DNA of 64,000 nt from DASUSH01 sp963785155 (GTDB taxonomy: Bacteria; Actinomycetota; Thermoleophilia; Solirubrobacterales; 70-9), in the NCBI GenBank assembly GCA_963785155.1, contig CAWAUB010000001.1, positions 124,001 through 188,000 on the forward strand. Reading direction: 5' to 3'. Made by a program: the position numbers and the translations under genes. Position 1 is the first letter of the stretch. The number at the start of each line of letters is the position of its first letter. Below, one piece after another: positions 36,894 to 45,180 of this stretch. The notes beneath the pieces are model-generated. The model searched no databases, had not been told where the DNA came from, and saw only the letters and a list, made by a program, of their open reading frames with translations.

Positions 36894-38114
36894 GTGAACG
36901 ACGACGACCAGCGGGGCGGTGACCGCCCCGACTACAAGGTCTACCGCTCGCGGCCAGGGCTCGCGAGCCGCCTGCCGTCCCCGAGCCTCTCCGGGCTTCG
37001 CGAGAAGCTCCCCGGCGGCGATAAGAAGCCGAAGAAGCCCTCCGGCCCGAAGATGCCGAAGCAGCCGCGCGAGGGCAAGCGGCGCTGGGTCCGATGGGTC
37101 CTGCTCGGGATCTTCGGCTGGATCCTGCTGAGCTTCGTCGCCTTCGCGATCTCGGCGCAGATCCAGAAGGGAAAGCTCGCCGACGGCGCCGCGGATGCGC
37201 TCGACGGCAACCCGTTCCTGGCGGTGAGCCCCCAGAACATCCTCGTCCTCGGCACCGACGCGCGCCCATCTGGGCTCGCGAACGAGGAGGAGACGGCATC
37301 GGAGAGCTGCCTCGAGGCGGCGGGCAAGGGACGCGCGGCGGCCGAGGTCGGCTGCGACTACCGCTCCGACACGATCATGGTGATCCGGGCCGGGGGCGGC
37401 ACCTTCCGCAAGCTCTCGATCCCGCGCGACACGCTCGCGGAGATCCCCGGCCTCGGCGCGGAGAAGATCAACTCCGCCTACGCCAACGGCGGCGCGAAGC
37501 TGACGATCGAGACCGTCGAGAGCTTCCTCGGCATCGACATCGACCAGGTGGCGATCGTGGACTTCACCGGCTTCCGCGACTTCATCGACGCGCTCGGGGG
37601 GATCACCGTGGAGCTCGACGAGCCGGTCTGCTCGGAGATTTCCGGCGGCGTCGAGAACGGCGGCATCACGCTCGAGCTGAAGAAGGGCGACAACGACGTG
37701 AACGGCGAGGAGGCCCTGGCGCTCGCTCGGACTCGCTCTTCCGGCGATTGCAACGACGACGGCGTGCCCGACTCCGAGATCAACGACATCGACCGGGTCA
37801 AGTTCCAGCAGGAGATCATCTCCGGGATCAAGGGCAAGCTGACCAGCCCACTGTCGCTCCCGTTCAACTTCATCCGCGGCCCGCTGATCGGCTGGAACGC
37901 GCCGAAGGCCATGGTGAGCAGCATGGGCGCGCTGACGATGCCCCAGCTCCTATTCGCGGCAGTGATCGGCGGCAACTCGCCGACCGAGGTCCTAGAGCCG
38001 TCCTCGAGCGACGGGTCGAGCCTCTTCGTGCCCCAGGAGGAGTGTCTGCGCAAGGTCGAGGAGCTGCTCGGCTCAGAGCCCGAGCGCGACCCGGCCTGCT
38101 CGCCGGGCGTCTAG
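36894..38114 (+). CDS. LytR-CpsA-Psr (LCP) family protein
   Basis: About 406 residues. A Lys/Pro-rich cytoplasmic N-terminus is followed by one membrane helix (WVLLGIFGWILLSFVAFAI) and an extracellular LCP domain (about 110-300) with NILVLGTDARPS, DTIMVIRAGGGTFRKLSIPRDT, KINSAYANGG and DYR/ARTR-type arginines in ALARTRSSGDC. LCP proteins transfer undecaprenyl-linked glycopolymers to peptidoglycan. The insert rich in Cys (SESCLEAAGKG, EVGCDYRSD) may form a disulfide. Start GTG 36894. Confidence 0.92.
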   Translation: MNDDDQRGGDRPDYKVYRSRPGLASRLPSPSLSGLREKLPGGDKKPKKPSGPKMPKQPREGKRRWVRWVLLGIFGWILLSFVAFAISAQIQKGKLADGAADALDGNPFLAVSPQNILVLGTDARPSGLANEEETASESCLEAAGKGRAAAEVGCDYRSDTIMVIRAGGGTFRKLSIPRDTLAEIPGLGAEKINSAYANGGAKLTIETVESFLGIDIDQVAIVDFTGFRDFIDALGGITVELDEPVCSEISGGVENGGITLELKKGDNDVNGEEALALARTRSSGDCNDDGVPDSEINDIDRVKFQQEIISGIKGKLTSPLSLPFNFIRGPLIGWNAPKAMVSSMGALTMPQLLFAAVIGGNSPTEVLEPSSSDGSSLFVPQEECLRKVEELLGSEPERDPACSPGV

Positions 38115-38142
38115 CCACCGGCTCACCGCTGAGGGGGCGCCG

Positions 38143-38156
38143 CCGCTTCGAAGCGG
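38143..38156. terminator. Perfect palindrome after the LCP gene
   Basis: CCGCTTCGAAGCGG is a 14-bp perfect palindrome 28 bp past the LCP stop. It could form a terminator stem but no U-run follows. Confidence 0.3.
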
Positions 38157-38187
38157 GCTTGTAGGGGGTGTGGGAGGAGGAAATCGG

Positions 38188-38235
38188 AATCGTGCTGCAG
38201 TTGACCACCGTGGCGGTGGCAAAGTGCAAGACGAT
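38188..38235 (+). repeat. R2 palindromic repeat, copy c, upstream of the DUF559 gene
   Basis: About 48 bp with the perfect stem CCACCG-TGG-CGGTGG and outer arms AATCGTGCTGCAGTTGA and GCAAAGTGCAAGACGAT. Reverse-complement similarity to copies a and b is high throughout. It ends 14 bp before the TTG start of the nuclease-like gene. Confidence 0.75.
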
Positions 38236-38249
38236 CGCGTCGAACGGCA

Positions 38250-39124
38250 TTGATCGCGGCGCTTGCGGGGCGGCAGCATGGGGTGGTGGCTCGGGGGCAG
38301 TTGCTGCGGCTCGGCGTTTCGGCGCGCGCGATCGAGCGACTGATCGCCGCCGGCTACCTGATTCCGGTGCATCGCGGCGTCTACCTGGTCGGCCACCGAG
38401 CGGCGCCGCCGCTCGCGCCAGAGATGGCCGCCGTACTTGCCTATCGCGGCCGGGCGGCCGTCAGCCATGCGAGCGCCGGGGCGATGCTCGGCATCACCAA
38501 GCGTCCCGCGAACGGCTTGGTGCACGTGACGGTCAGCCGAGGGCTCGTCCCAAGCAGGGAATCGCCGCTCCACTGCTCGCCCCTCGACCCCACGGACATC
38601 CGCCGCCGCCAGCGCATCCCCCTCACGAGCCCCGCCCGAACCCTGCTCGATCTCGCCGCGTCCCTCTCCGAGCCGACGACTTCGAGCAAGCCGCGGCCGA
38701 GGCCTGGGCGCTCCGCCTCGTCACCCGCCCCCAACTCCAGGCCCAGGTCGACAAGCACCCGCACCGCCCCGGAACACCCTCCCTACGAGCGCTGTTGGAG
38801 TTGGATCACGATCCCGCCCTCACCCGCTCGAAGGCCGAGCGTCGGCTCCTCGACCTGATCCGCAACGCCAACCTCCCCGAACCCGAAACCAACGCCCACA
38901 TCGGCCCCCACGAGGTCGACTGCCTCTGGCGGCCTCAGAGGTTCATCGTCGAATTCGACAGCTGGACCTTCCATTCGAGCCGCAAGGCCTTCGAGCGCGA
39001 CCGGCGCAAGGACGCCGAGCTGCTCGCGCTCGGCTACCGGGTGCTCCGAGTCACCTGGCGGCGACTCACACGCGAGCCGGGAGCCGTGATGGCGTCAATC
39101 GCGGCGGCGCTGACGAGCAGTTAG
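38250..39124 (+). CDS. AbiEi-like N-terminus plus DUF559 (Vsr-like) nuclease domain (one frameshift)
   Basis: About 291 residues when a one-base deletion near 38672 is bridged. The N-terminal winged-helix (IAALAGRQHGVVARGQLLRLGVSARAIERLIAAGYLIPVHRGVYLVGH) matches type IV toxin-antitoxin AbiEi antitoxin domains. The C-terminal part, VDCLWRPQRFIVEFDSWTFHSSRKAFERDRRKDAELLALGYRVLRVTW, is a DUF559/Vsr-type endonuclease fold with the candidate E/D-containing active site (EVD, EFDS) and a conserved RDRRKD. Such proteins are often multicopy in Thermoleophilia. The start is TTG 38250. It lies just after R2 copy c. Its cellular role is unknown. Confidence 0.78.
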
Positions 39125-39417
39125 TCCTTTTTGGCTGCGGTCTTCGACCCCTCGGAGGACTTCGACTCCGACTTCTTCGAGTCCGACGAGCCGCCGGAGT
39201 CCGACTTCGATTCGCCGGCCTTCGAGCCCTTGTCCTGGCCCTTGCGGGCGTAGTCGGTCGTGTAGAAGCCCGAGCCCTTGTAGTGGACCGCGACCGGCGA
39301 GAAGACGCGCTCGACCGGCTTGCCGCAGACCTCGCACTTCGTCACGGGGTCGTCGATCATCTTCTGGACGACCTCGAAATCGTGGCCGTCGGAGCAGCGG
39401 TACTCGTAGATCGGCAT
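39121..39417 (-). CDS. FmdB-family zinc-ribbon protein
   Basis: A 98-residue protein. MPIYEYRCSDGHDFEVVQKMIDDPVTKCEVCGKPVERV is the FmdB zinc-ribbon; only the first knuckle Cys and the CEVCG pair are present, so one ligand is probably His13. After VAVHYKGSGFYTTDYARK the tail is low-complexity Ser/Lys/Glu. It may act as a small nucleic-acid or regulatory zinc protein. It overlaps the DUF559 stop by 4 bp. Confidence 0.88.
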   Translation of the reverse strand: MPIYEYRCSDGHDFEVVQKMIDDPVTKCEVCGKPVERVFSPVAVHYKGSGFYTTDYARKGQDKGSKAGESKSDSGGSSDSKKSESKSSEGSKTAAKKD

Positions 39418-39457
39418 GGGCGGCCGCCAGTATCGCAGCGGCGGTCCGGCTACCGGT

Positions 39458-39559
39458 CTACTGCTCGTGCTCGCAGAGCGAGACGCCCGTCGAGTGCCAC
39501 ACGATCCAGATCGCGAGATGCTTGCTGGCGCGAATCGGGGTTGTGAGGATCTCGTTCAT
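39458..39559 (-). CDS. Possible 33-residue small protein
   Basis: An ATG-to-TAG frame encoding a peptide with KHLAIWIVWHSTGVSLCEHEQ. A TATAGA element lies about 15 bp upstream of the ATG on the minus strand. It fills most of the gap between fmdB and glyS. Coding status is unproven. Confidence 0.3.
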   Translation of the reverse strand: MNEILTTPIRASKHLAIWIVWHSTGVSLCEHEQ

Positions 39560-39665
39560 GGCGCTCGGGGTGCGTCTATAGGATCGGCTGCGGCGGGAAT
39601 TACTAAAGCTTTCCATCGCGATCGGCGTGAACCGGTGCGCGCGAGCCGTTCGAGAAATACCGAAA

Positions 39666-41078
39666 ATGGGCCAAACTCAAACGACAGACCCCACGCTCGA
39701 CGAGATCGTCGCCCTCTGCAAGCGGCGCGGCTTCGTCTTCCAGACCTCCGAGATCTACGGCGGGCTCGGCTCGACCTACGACTACGGGCACTACGGGGTG
39801 CTCCTGCGCAACAACGTCAAGGCCGAGTGGTGGCGAGCGATGCTTCGGGATCGCAGGGACATCGTCGCGATCGACTCGGCGATCCTCCAGCACCCGAAGA
39901 CCTGGGAGGCCTCGGGCCACCTCGAGGGCTTCACCGATCCGCTGGTCCAGTGCCTCGGCAAGTGCAAGCGGCGCTGGAGAGAAGACCACCTGCGTGAAGC
40001 AGCCGAGGCTGCCAGGAACCCCGACGCGCCCGGAAGCGAAGCTGAGGACGCGGCGGGAGAGTTGTTGTGCCCGAACTGCGGCGGCGAGCTTTCCGAGCCG
40101 CGCCAGTTCAACCTGATGTTCAAGACCCACATGGGGCCGGTGGAGGACTCCGGCGCCGAGGTCTACCTGCGCCCGGAGACCGCGCAGGGGATCTTCGTCA
40201 ACTTCAAGAACGTGCTCAGCTTCGCGCGCAAGAAGCCGCCGTTCGGGATCGCGCAGATCGGCAAGTCCTTCCGCAACGAGATCACCCCGGGCAACTTCGT
40301 CTTCAGGATGCGCGAGTTCGAGCAGATGGAGATGGAGTTCTTCGTCCCGCCGGCCGACGCGGACGAGTGGCACCAGCACTGGATGGATCAGCGGATGAAC
40401 TGGTACACCGAGCTCGGCATCCGCGCCGATCACCTGCGCCTGCGCGAGCACGGCGCCGACGAGCTCTCCCACTACTCGAGCGCGACCTCCGACGTCGAGT
40501 ACCTGTTCCCGATGGGCTGGTCCGAGCTCGAGGGCATCGCCAACCGCGGCGACTTCGACCTGACCCAGCACGCGAAGTTCTCCGGCGAGAAGCTCGAGTA
40601 CTTCGACCAGCAGAGCGGCGATCGCTACGTCCCCTACGTGATCGAGCCGGCCGCCGGCGTCGACCGCGCGATGCTCGCCTTCATGGTCGACGCCTACGAG
40701 GTCGAGGAGGTCGAGGGCCGGCAGCGCACCGTGCTCCGCCTGCACCCGCGGCTCGCGCCGAACAAGGCAGCGGTCCTGCCACTGGTCTCGAAGGAGGGGA
40801 TGCCCGAGCGCGCCCAGGAGATCTTCGAACAGGTCCGCGCCAGGATGCCGGCCGAGTACGACGAGGGCGGTTCGATCGGCAAGCGCTACCGCCGCCAGGA
40901 CGAGATCGGCACCCCCTGGGGGATCACGATCGACGGGGACACGCTGGAAGACGGCACGGTGACCTTGCGCGATCGCGACTCGCTCGAGCAGACCCGGGTT
41001 CCGGGCGACGAGATCGCCGACATGCTCGCGGCGCGCCTCGACGAGCCCTGGACCAGCCCGAAGCTGGCGCAGGCTTAG
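39666..41078 (+). CDS. glyS: Glycine--tRNA ligase (homodimeric class II type)
   Basis: A 470-residue alpha2-type synthetase. Landmarks: IVALCKRRGFVFQTSEIYGG, STYDYGHYGVLLRNNVKAEW, zinc-ribbon-like CPNCGGEL, motif 2 (FGIAQIGKSFRNEITPGNFV) and motif 3 (VIEPAAGVDRAMLAFMVDAY), and the C-terminal anticodon-binding domain from about 375. The ATG at 39666 is preferred over an upstream GTG because conservation starts at DPTLDEIVALCK. It charges tRNA-Gly. Confidence 0.96.
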   Translation: MGQTQTTDPTLDEIVALCKRRGFVFQTSEIYGGLGSTYDYGHYGVLLRNNVKAEWWRAMLRDRRDIVAIDSAILQHPKTWEASGHLEGFTDPLVQCLGKCKRRWREDHLREAAEAARNPDAPGSEAEDAAGELLCPNCGGELSEPRQFNLMFKTHMGPVEDSGAEVYLRPETAQGIFVNFKNVLSFARKKPPFGIAQIGKSFRNEITPGNFVFRMREFEQMEMEFFVPPADADEWHQHWMDQRMNWYTELGIRADHLRLREHGADELSHYSSATSDVEYLFPMGWSELEGIANRGDFDLTQHAKFSGEKLEYFDQQSGDRYVPYVIEPAAGVDRAMLAFMVDAYEVEEVEGRQRTVLRLHPRLAPNKAAVLPLVSKEGMPERAQEIFEQVRARMPAEYDEGGSIGKRYRRQDEIGTPWGITIDGDTLEDGTVTLRDRDSLEQTRVPGDEIADMLAARLDEPWTSPKLAQA

Positions 41079-41105
41079 CCTCCCGCCGGTTAGGATCGCC
41101 AAGCG

Positions 41106-41969
41106 ATGGGGGCAGAGGTTCCAGCCAGGCGTGCCCGGGCGGTCATTGCCGCGTGCGTCGTGCTTGCCATGCTCGGCGTTGCCGGCTGCGGCCAGGACGA
41201 CGACGAGCAGACGAACGTCTCCGAGACGGCGACGCTCGGCCCGCAATCTGCCGAGGGTGACATCGAGTCCAGCCCGGCCACCCTGCGAGCCGAGGATGGC
41301 TACTCGACCCTGGTCACCACCCAGATCACGACCCGCGGCAACGAGGACACCCTCGTCGCCGGCCAGGTCGAGCTGACCGGCTCGGCTCAGCCAGAGTTCC
41401 GGCTCAAGGTCGACGAGAAGGTGGCGAAGGGAGTCCAGGTCGACGTCAGCGAGTCCGACGGCAACCGGGTCGCGGTGGTTAGCTGCGCCTGCAAGTTCAA
41501 GACGGGGACCACGACGTCGTCCTCGAGGCCACGGCGAAGGGCTCGACCGCGAACGGTCGGCGCCCGAACGCTCGTCGTCTTCGCCGAGGTCGAGCTCGAC
41601 GACTCCGGCGCCTCGCCGGTCAGCGGAAGCACGCTCGTCACTGACAAGACGCAGGTCGAGTCGGAGGGCGTAACGCTCGCCGAGACTTCAACCGAAGGCG
41701 GCGATGGCGGCGGCCCGCTGCTCGTGATCGCCTCAATCGCCTCCCCCAAAACGGGAACGGGGTCGGAGAACGTCCGGTCCGAGGTCCGGATCGGCGGCGA
41801 AATCACCGACGAGGTGGCGAAGACGACGATCCCGACGGGCAAGCTCGTCGCCTACCTCGACAACGACGGCGCCGGCGAGGACGTCGAGCTGCGCGGCTAC
41901 ACGACCTCCGGCCGCACCGCCGTCGGCGTCTCCTCCATCATCGCCTGCAACTGCGGCATCGCGCGCTGA
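41106..41969 (+). CDS. Hypothetical lipoprotein (likely compensating frameshift pair)
   Basis: A 287-residue lipoprotein with lipobox LGVAGC after an N-terminal signal. The body is beta-rich: TTQITTRGNEDTLVAGQVEL, LKVDEKVAKGVQVDV and the C-terminal VGVSSIIACNCGIAR with a Cys-x-Cys pair. Between about 41505 and 41565 the protein becomes Arg/Ser-rich, while another frame gives a sensible DGDHDVVLEATAKGSTANG, so a missing base and an extra base probably offset each other. No family was recognised. It follows glyS by 27 bp. Confidence 0.65.
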   Translation: MGAEVPARRARAVIAACVVLAMLGVAGCGQDDDEQTNVSETATLGPQSAEGDIESSPATLRAEDGYSTLVTTQITTRGNEDTLVAGQVELTGSAQPEFRLKVDEKVAKGVQVDVSESDGNRVAVVSCACKFKTGTTTSSSRPRRRARPRTVGARTLVVFAEVELDDSGASPVSGSTLVTDKTQVESEGVTLAETSTEGGDGGGPLLVIASIASPKTGTGSENVRSEVRIGGEITDEVAKTTIPTGKLVAYLDNDGAGEDVELRGYTTSGRTAVGVSSIIACNCGIAR

Positions 41970-41981
41970 GCGCGGAAACTC

Positions 41982-41997
41982 TGTGACGTTCGTCACA
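41982..41997. promoter_or_regulatory. Perfect CRP/GlxR-type operator
   Basis: TGTGACGTTCGTCACA is a perfect 16-bp palindrome and an exact match to the TGTGA-N6-TCACA consensus of CRP-family regulators. It lies 62 bp before the R2lox-SCP2 start and 12 bp after the preceding stop, so it most likely controls the oxidase gene in response to cAMP. Confidence 0.75.
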
Positions 41998-42059
41998 CCC
42001 CCCTAGCCAGCGCCCCGGCGCTCGATTACCTTTACACCGATCGATGTAGAGGAGGAAGT

Positions 42060-43352
42060 GTGCCGGTAACCGCCGCAAAGTCCAAGGACGTCTCCGCTCT
42101 CGCGGGGCAGCAGATCTCCTACGCGGATCTCTACGAGCGCTGGGAGCAGGGGAACTGGAAGGCGACCGCGATCGACTTCTCGAAGGACCGTGACGGTTGG
42201 GCGGGGCTTTCGGACGTGCAGCGGCGCTCGGCTCTGTGGATCTACTCGATGTTCTTCTACGGCGAGGACTCGGTCACCGACAACCTCTCCCCCTACATCG
42301 ACGCGGCACCGCGCGAGGAGCAGAAGTACTTCCTGGCGACCCAGCAGGTCGACGAGGCCCGCCACTCGGTCTTCTTCGCCCGCTTCTTCCGCGAGGTGAT
42401 CGGGGTCGAGGGCGACTACTCGGCGGGCCTCGCCTACACCCTCCCCCAGCTCAACTACAGCTACCGCCAGGTCTTCGACCGGCTCGACCGGATGGCCGAC
42501 GAGCTGCGCAAGGACCGCTCGCTGCCGAAGTTCGCGCAGGCGATCGCGCTCTACCACATGGTCGTCGAGGCGACCCTCGCCCAGCCCGGACAGCACTTCA
42601 TCGAGGACTTCTTCACCCGCGAGGGGACGATGCCCGGCTTCACCGACGGGATGAAGAACGTCTCCCGCGACGAGCAGCGCCACATCGGCTTCGGCGTCAA
42701 GACGCTCTCGGAATGCTTCGCCGAGACCGACGAGTGCAAGGAGGCCGTGGTCGAGCTCATGCGCGAGGTGCTGCCGATGTCAATGGGCGTCTTCGTGCCG
42801 CCGAACTGGGACCGCGAGTACACCCGCTGCTACGGCTTCGAGGTGGAGGACATCTATGCCTTCGGCATGCGCTCCGTGGAGACGAAGTGGAAGGCCGCCG
42901 GCTACCCGATCACCGAGATGCCCTCCGATGTCTTCCCGCTCGACATGGAGGCCTCGCCCGAGGAGCGCGCAGCGGACGCGATCAAGCTGCTCCAGGCCGG
43001 GCTCACCGGCGAGCCGGTCGCCGACCCCGACTCCTCGCCGGAGATGCAGCAGATGCTCTTCGACGTGATGGCCCGCTCCGTCGACCACTCGGCCGTGAAC
43101 GGCAAGCCGATCACGCTGCAATGGCGCTTCACCGACGCCGAGCCCTGGCACCTGCGGATCGACAACGGCTCGACCGCTGCCCATCGCGGCGAGGCGCCGG
43201 ACCCGGACCTGACGTTCGAGACGAGCTGGCGCGATTGGATCGCGGTCACGACGCAGGGCGGCGATCCTCGCCGCGCGATGCTGCAGCGGAAGATCCGCCC
43301 CCGCGGCAACCCGCTGCTGCTGCTGAAGATGCCGCGGATCTTCCCGCGGTAA
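42060..43352 (+). CDS. R2-like ligand-binding oxidase (R2lox-like) fused to an SCP2 lipid-binding domain
   Basis: A 430-residue protein usually labelled ribonucleotide reductase beta subunit. The ferritin-like part (about 1-290) has all six metal ligands: Glu69 (FYGEDSV), Glu99 and His102 (DEARHS), Glu170 (MVVEAT), Glu205 and His208 (RDEQRHIG). Val72 (Glu69+3) and Tyr165 (Glu170-5) fall at the spacing of the Val-Tyr ether cross-link of R2lox proteins, which carry a Mn/Fe site and bind a long-chain fatty acid. A C-terminal SCP2-like domain (about 325-430, ITLQWRFTDAEPWHLRIDNG) follows. No class I RNR large subunit is in the window. Start GTG 42060 with GAGGAGGAA upstream. Confidence 0.85.
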   Translation: MPVTAAKSKDVSALAGQQISYADLYERWEQGNWKATAIDFSKDRDGWAGLSDVQRRSALWIYSMFFYGEDSVTDNLSPYIDAAPREEQKYFLATQQVDEARHSVFFARFFREVIGVEGDYSAGLAYTLPQLNYSYRQVFDRLDRMADELRKDRSLPKFAQAIALYHMVVEATLAQPGQHFIEDFFTREGTMPGFTDGMKNVSRDEQRHIGFGVKTLSECFAETDECKEAVVELMREVLPMSMGVFVPPNWDREYTRCYGFEVEDIYAFGMRSVETKWKAAGYPITEMPSDVFPLDMEASPEERAADAIKLLQAGLTGEPVADPDSSPEMQQMLFDVMARSVDHSAVNGKPITLQWRFTDAEPWHLRIDNGSTAAHRGEAPDPDLTFETSWRDWIAVTTQGGDPRRAMLQRKIRPRGNPLLLLKMPRIFPR

Positions 43353-43364
43353 TAGGTTCGCGGC

Positions 43365-44256
43365 GTGAGCGACGTCGTACGCACCTCGGACGAGGCTTCG
43401 AGGGGCTTCCCGGCTACCCCTGGGAGCCGAAGTACCGCGAGTGGGAGGGGATTCGGCTCGCCTACCTCGATGAAGGCGACGAGCGAGCGACGGCGAGACG
43501 ATCGTCCTGCTCCACGGCGAGCCGACCTGGTCCTACCTCTGGCGCAAGGTGATGCCGCCGCTGCTCGAGGCCGGGCACCGCTGCATCGCGCCCGACCTGC
43601 CGGGCTTCGGCCGATCTGACAAGCCGACGGATTTCGGGTGGTACACGTACGACCGCCACACCGAGGCGATCGCGAGCCTGCTCACCGAGCTCGACCTGAG
43701 CGACGTGACCCTCGTGCTTCACGACTGGGGCGGGCCGATCGGCCTCCGCGTCGCCGCCGAGAACCCCGAGCGGATCGCCCGCCTGGTGATCATGGACACC
43801 GGGATCTTCACCGGCTACCAGAAGATGTCCGACGCCTGGCTTGCCTTCCGCGATTTCGTCGAGCGCACGGAGGACCTGCCGATCGGGTTCCTCGTCAAGG
43901 GCGCCTGCGCCAGCGACGTGCCCGACGAGGTGATCGCGGCCTACGAGGCCCCCTACCCGAACCCGGAGTCGAAGGCCGGCACGCGGGCGTTCCCGCTGAT
44001 GCTGGCGACGACTCCCGACGCGCCCGGCGCGGAGGCCGGCCGCAACGCGCTCGAGAAGCTCGAGGCCTCCTCGCCGCCGGCGCTCGTCCTCTGGGCCGAC
44101 TCGGACCCGATCCTCACGCCCAAGATGGGTGCCCGCCTGGCCGAGAAGATCGGCTGGCCCGAGCCCGAGCCGATCCCCGACGCGTCCCACTTCCTTCAGG
44201 AGGACCAGGGCGAGATGATCGGCGAGCGGATCGCGGCGTGGCTCGCTGCTTCGTAA
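43365..44256 (+). CDS. Haloalkane dehalogenase-like alpha/beta hydrolase (two frameshifts)
   Basis: About 296 residues when shifts near 43397 and 43490 are bridged: start GTG 43365, then GLPGYPWEPKYREWEGIRLAYLDEG, then ETIVLLHGEPTWSYLWRKVMP. The oxyanion HGEPTWSYLWR, nucleophile Asp in VLHDWGGPIGL, and catalytic His in DASHFLQED match haloalkane dehalogenases. The halide-stabilising Trp pair is compatible (EPTW and HDWG). Actual substrate could instead be an epoxide or ester. It lies 12 bp after the R2lox-SCP2 gene and overlaps the next gene by 19 bp, so the three may form an operon. Confidence 0.82.
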
Positions 44257-45180
44257 CCCGCGAGCTCCCCGGCGAAGCACTCGATCGGCTCCGTGCCGCG
44301 CACGAAACCGAGGTCTGGCACGGTGAGGACCCGCCGCCGCCTGAGGCGCTCCGTGAGCAGGCGGGCTCTGCCGAGGGCCTCCTCTCCCTCCTCACCGATC
44401 CGGTCGACGCCGAGCTGATCGCGGCCGCGCCGCAGCTGCGGGCCATCTCGAACTACGCGGTCGGGCGTCGACAACGTCGACATCGAGGCCGCGACGGCGC
44501 GCCGCATCCCTGTCGGCCACACGCCCGACGTCCTCACCGATTCGACCGCCGACCTCGCGGTGGCGCTGATGCTGGCGATCGCCAGGCGGATCCCGGAGGG
44601 CGAGCGGATCGTCCGCGCCGGGCACTGGTCGACCTGGGCGCCGGACTGGCACCTCGGCCGCGACCTGCATGGCTCGATCGTCGGCATCGTCGGCGGCGGC
44701 CGGATCGGCAGCGCCGTGGCGCGGCGGGTCAAGGGCTTCGGCTGCGAGGTGCTCGTCGCCGGGCGCGAGGGCGGGCCGACCCCGTTCGGCGAGCTGCTCG
44801 CCCGATCCGACTTCGTCTCGATTCACGTGCCGCTCAACCCCGGAACTCGGGGCCTGATCGGCGAGCCCGAGCTTGCCGCCATGAAGGAGACCGCCTACCT
44901 GGTCAACACAGCGCGGGGGCCGATCGTGGACCAGAGCGCGCTCGCCCAGGCCCTCCACGCCGGCTCGATCGCCGGCGCCGCGCTCGACGTCACCGACCCC
45001 GAGCCACTACCCGCCGACGACCCGCTCCTCGACGCTCCGAATCTCCTCGTCATCCCTCACCTCGGCTCCGCGACGCACCGGACCCGCGAGGCGATGGCCT
45101 CGAGCGCCGTCGACAACCTGCTCGCGGGCCTCGCAGGGGAGCGGATGCCGAACTGCGTGAACCCGGAGGTCTACGGCTAG
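44238..45180 (+). CDS. D-isomer-specific 2-hydroxyacid dehydrogenase (one frameshift)
   Basis: About 314 residues after bridging an extra base near 44463 (LRAISNYAVG continues as VDNVDIEAATARRIPVGHTP). NAD-binding GSIVGIVGGGRIGSAVARRV, catalytic Arg in VNTARGPIVDQSAL, Glu in DVTDPEPLPADDPL and His in VIPHLGSATHRTR. It probably reduces a 2-oxo acid such as glyoxylate or hydroxypyruvate. GTG 44238 starts within the preceding hydrolase gene, indicating coupling. Confidence 0.88.

Noticed and set aside
42060..43352. Annotation as a functional ribonucleotide reductase beta subunit
   Set aside because: The Val/Tyr spacing, the SCP2 fusion and the absence of a nearby large subunit favour an R2lox-like oxidase.
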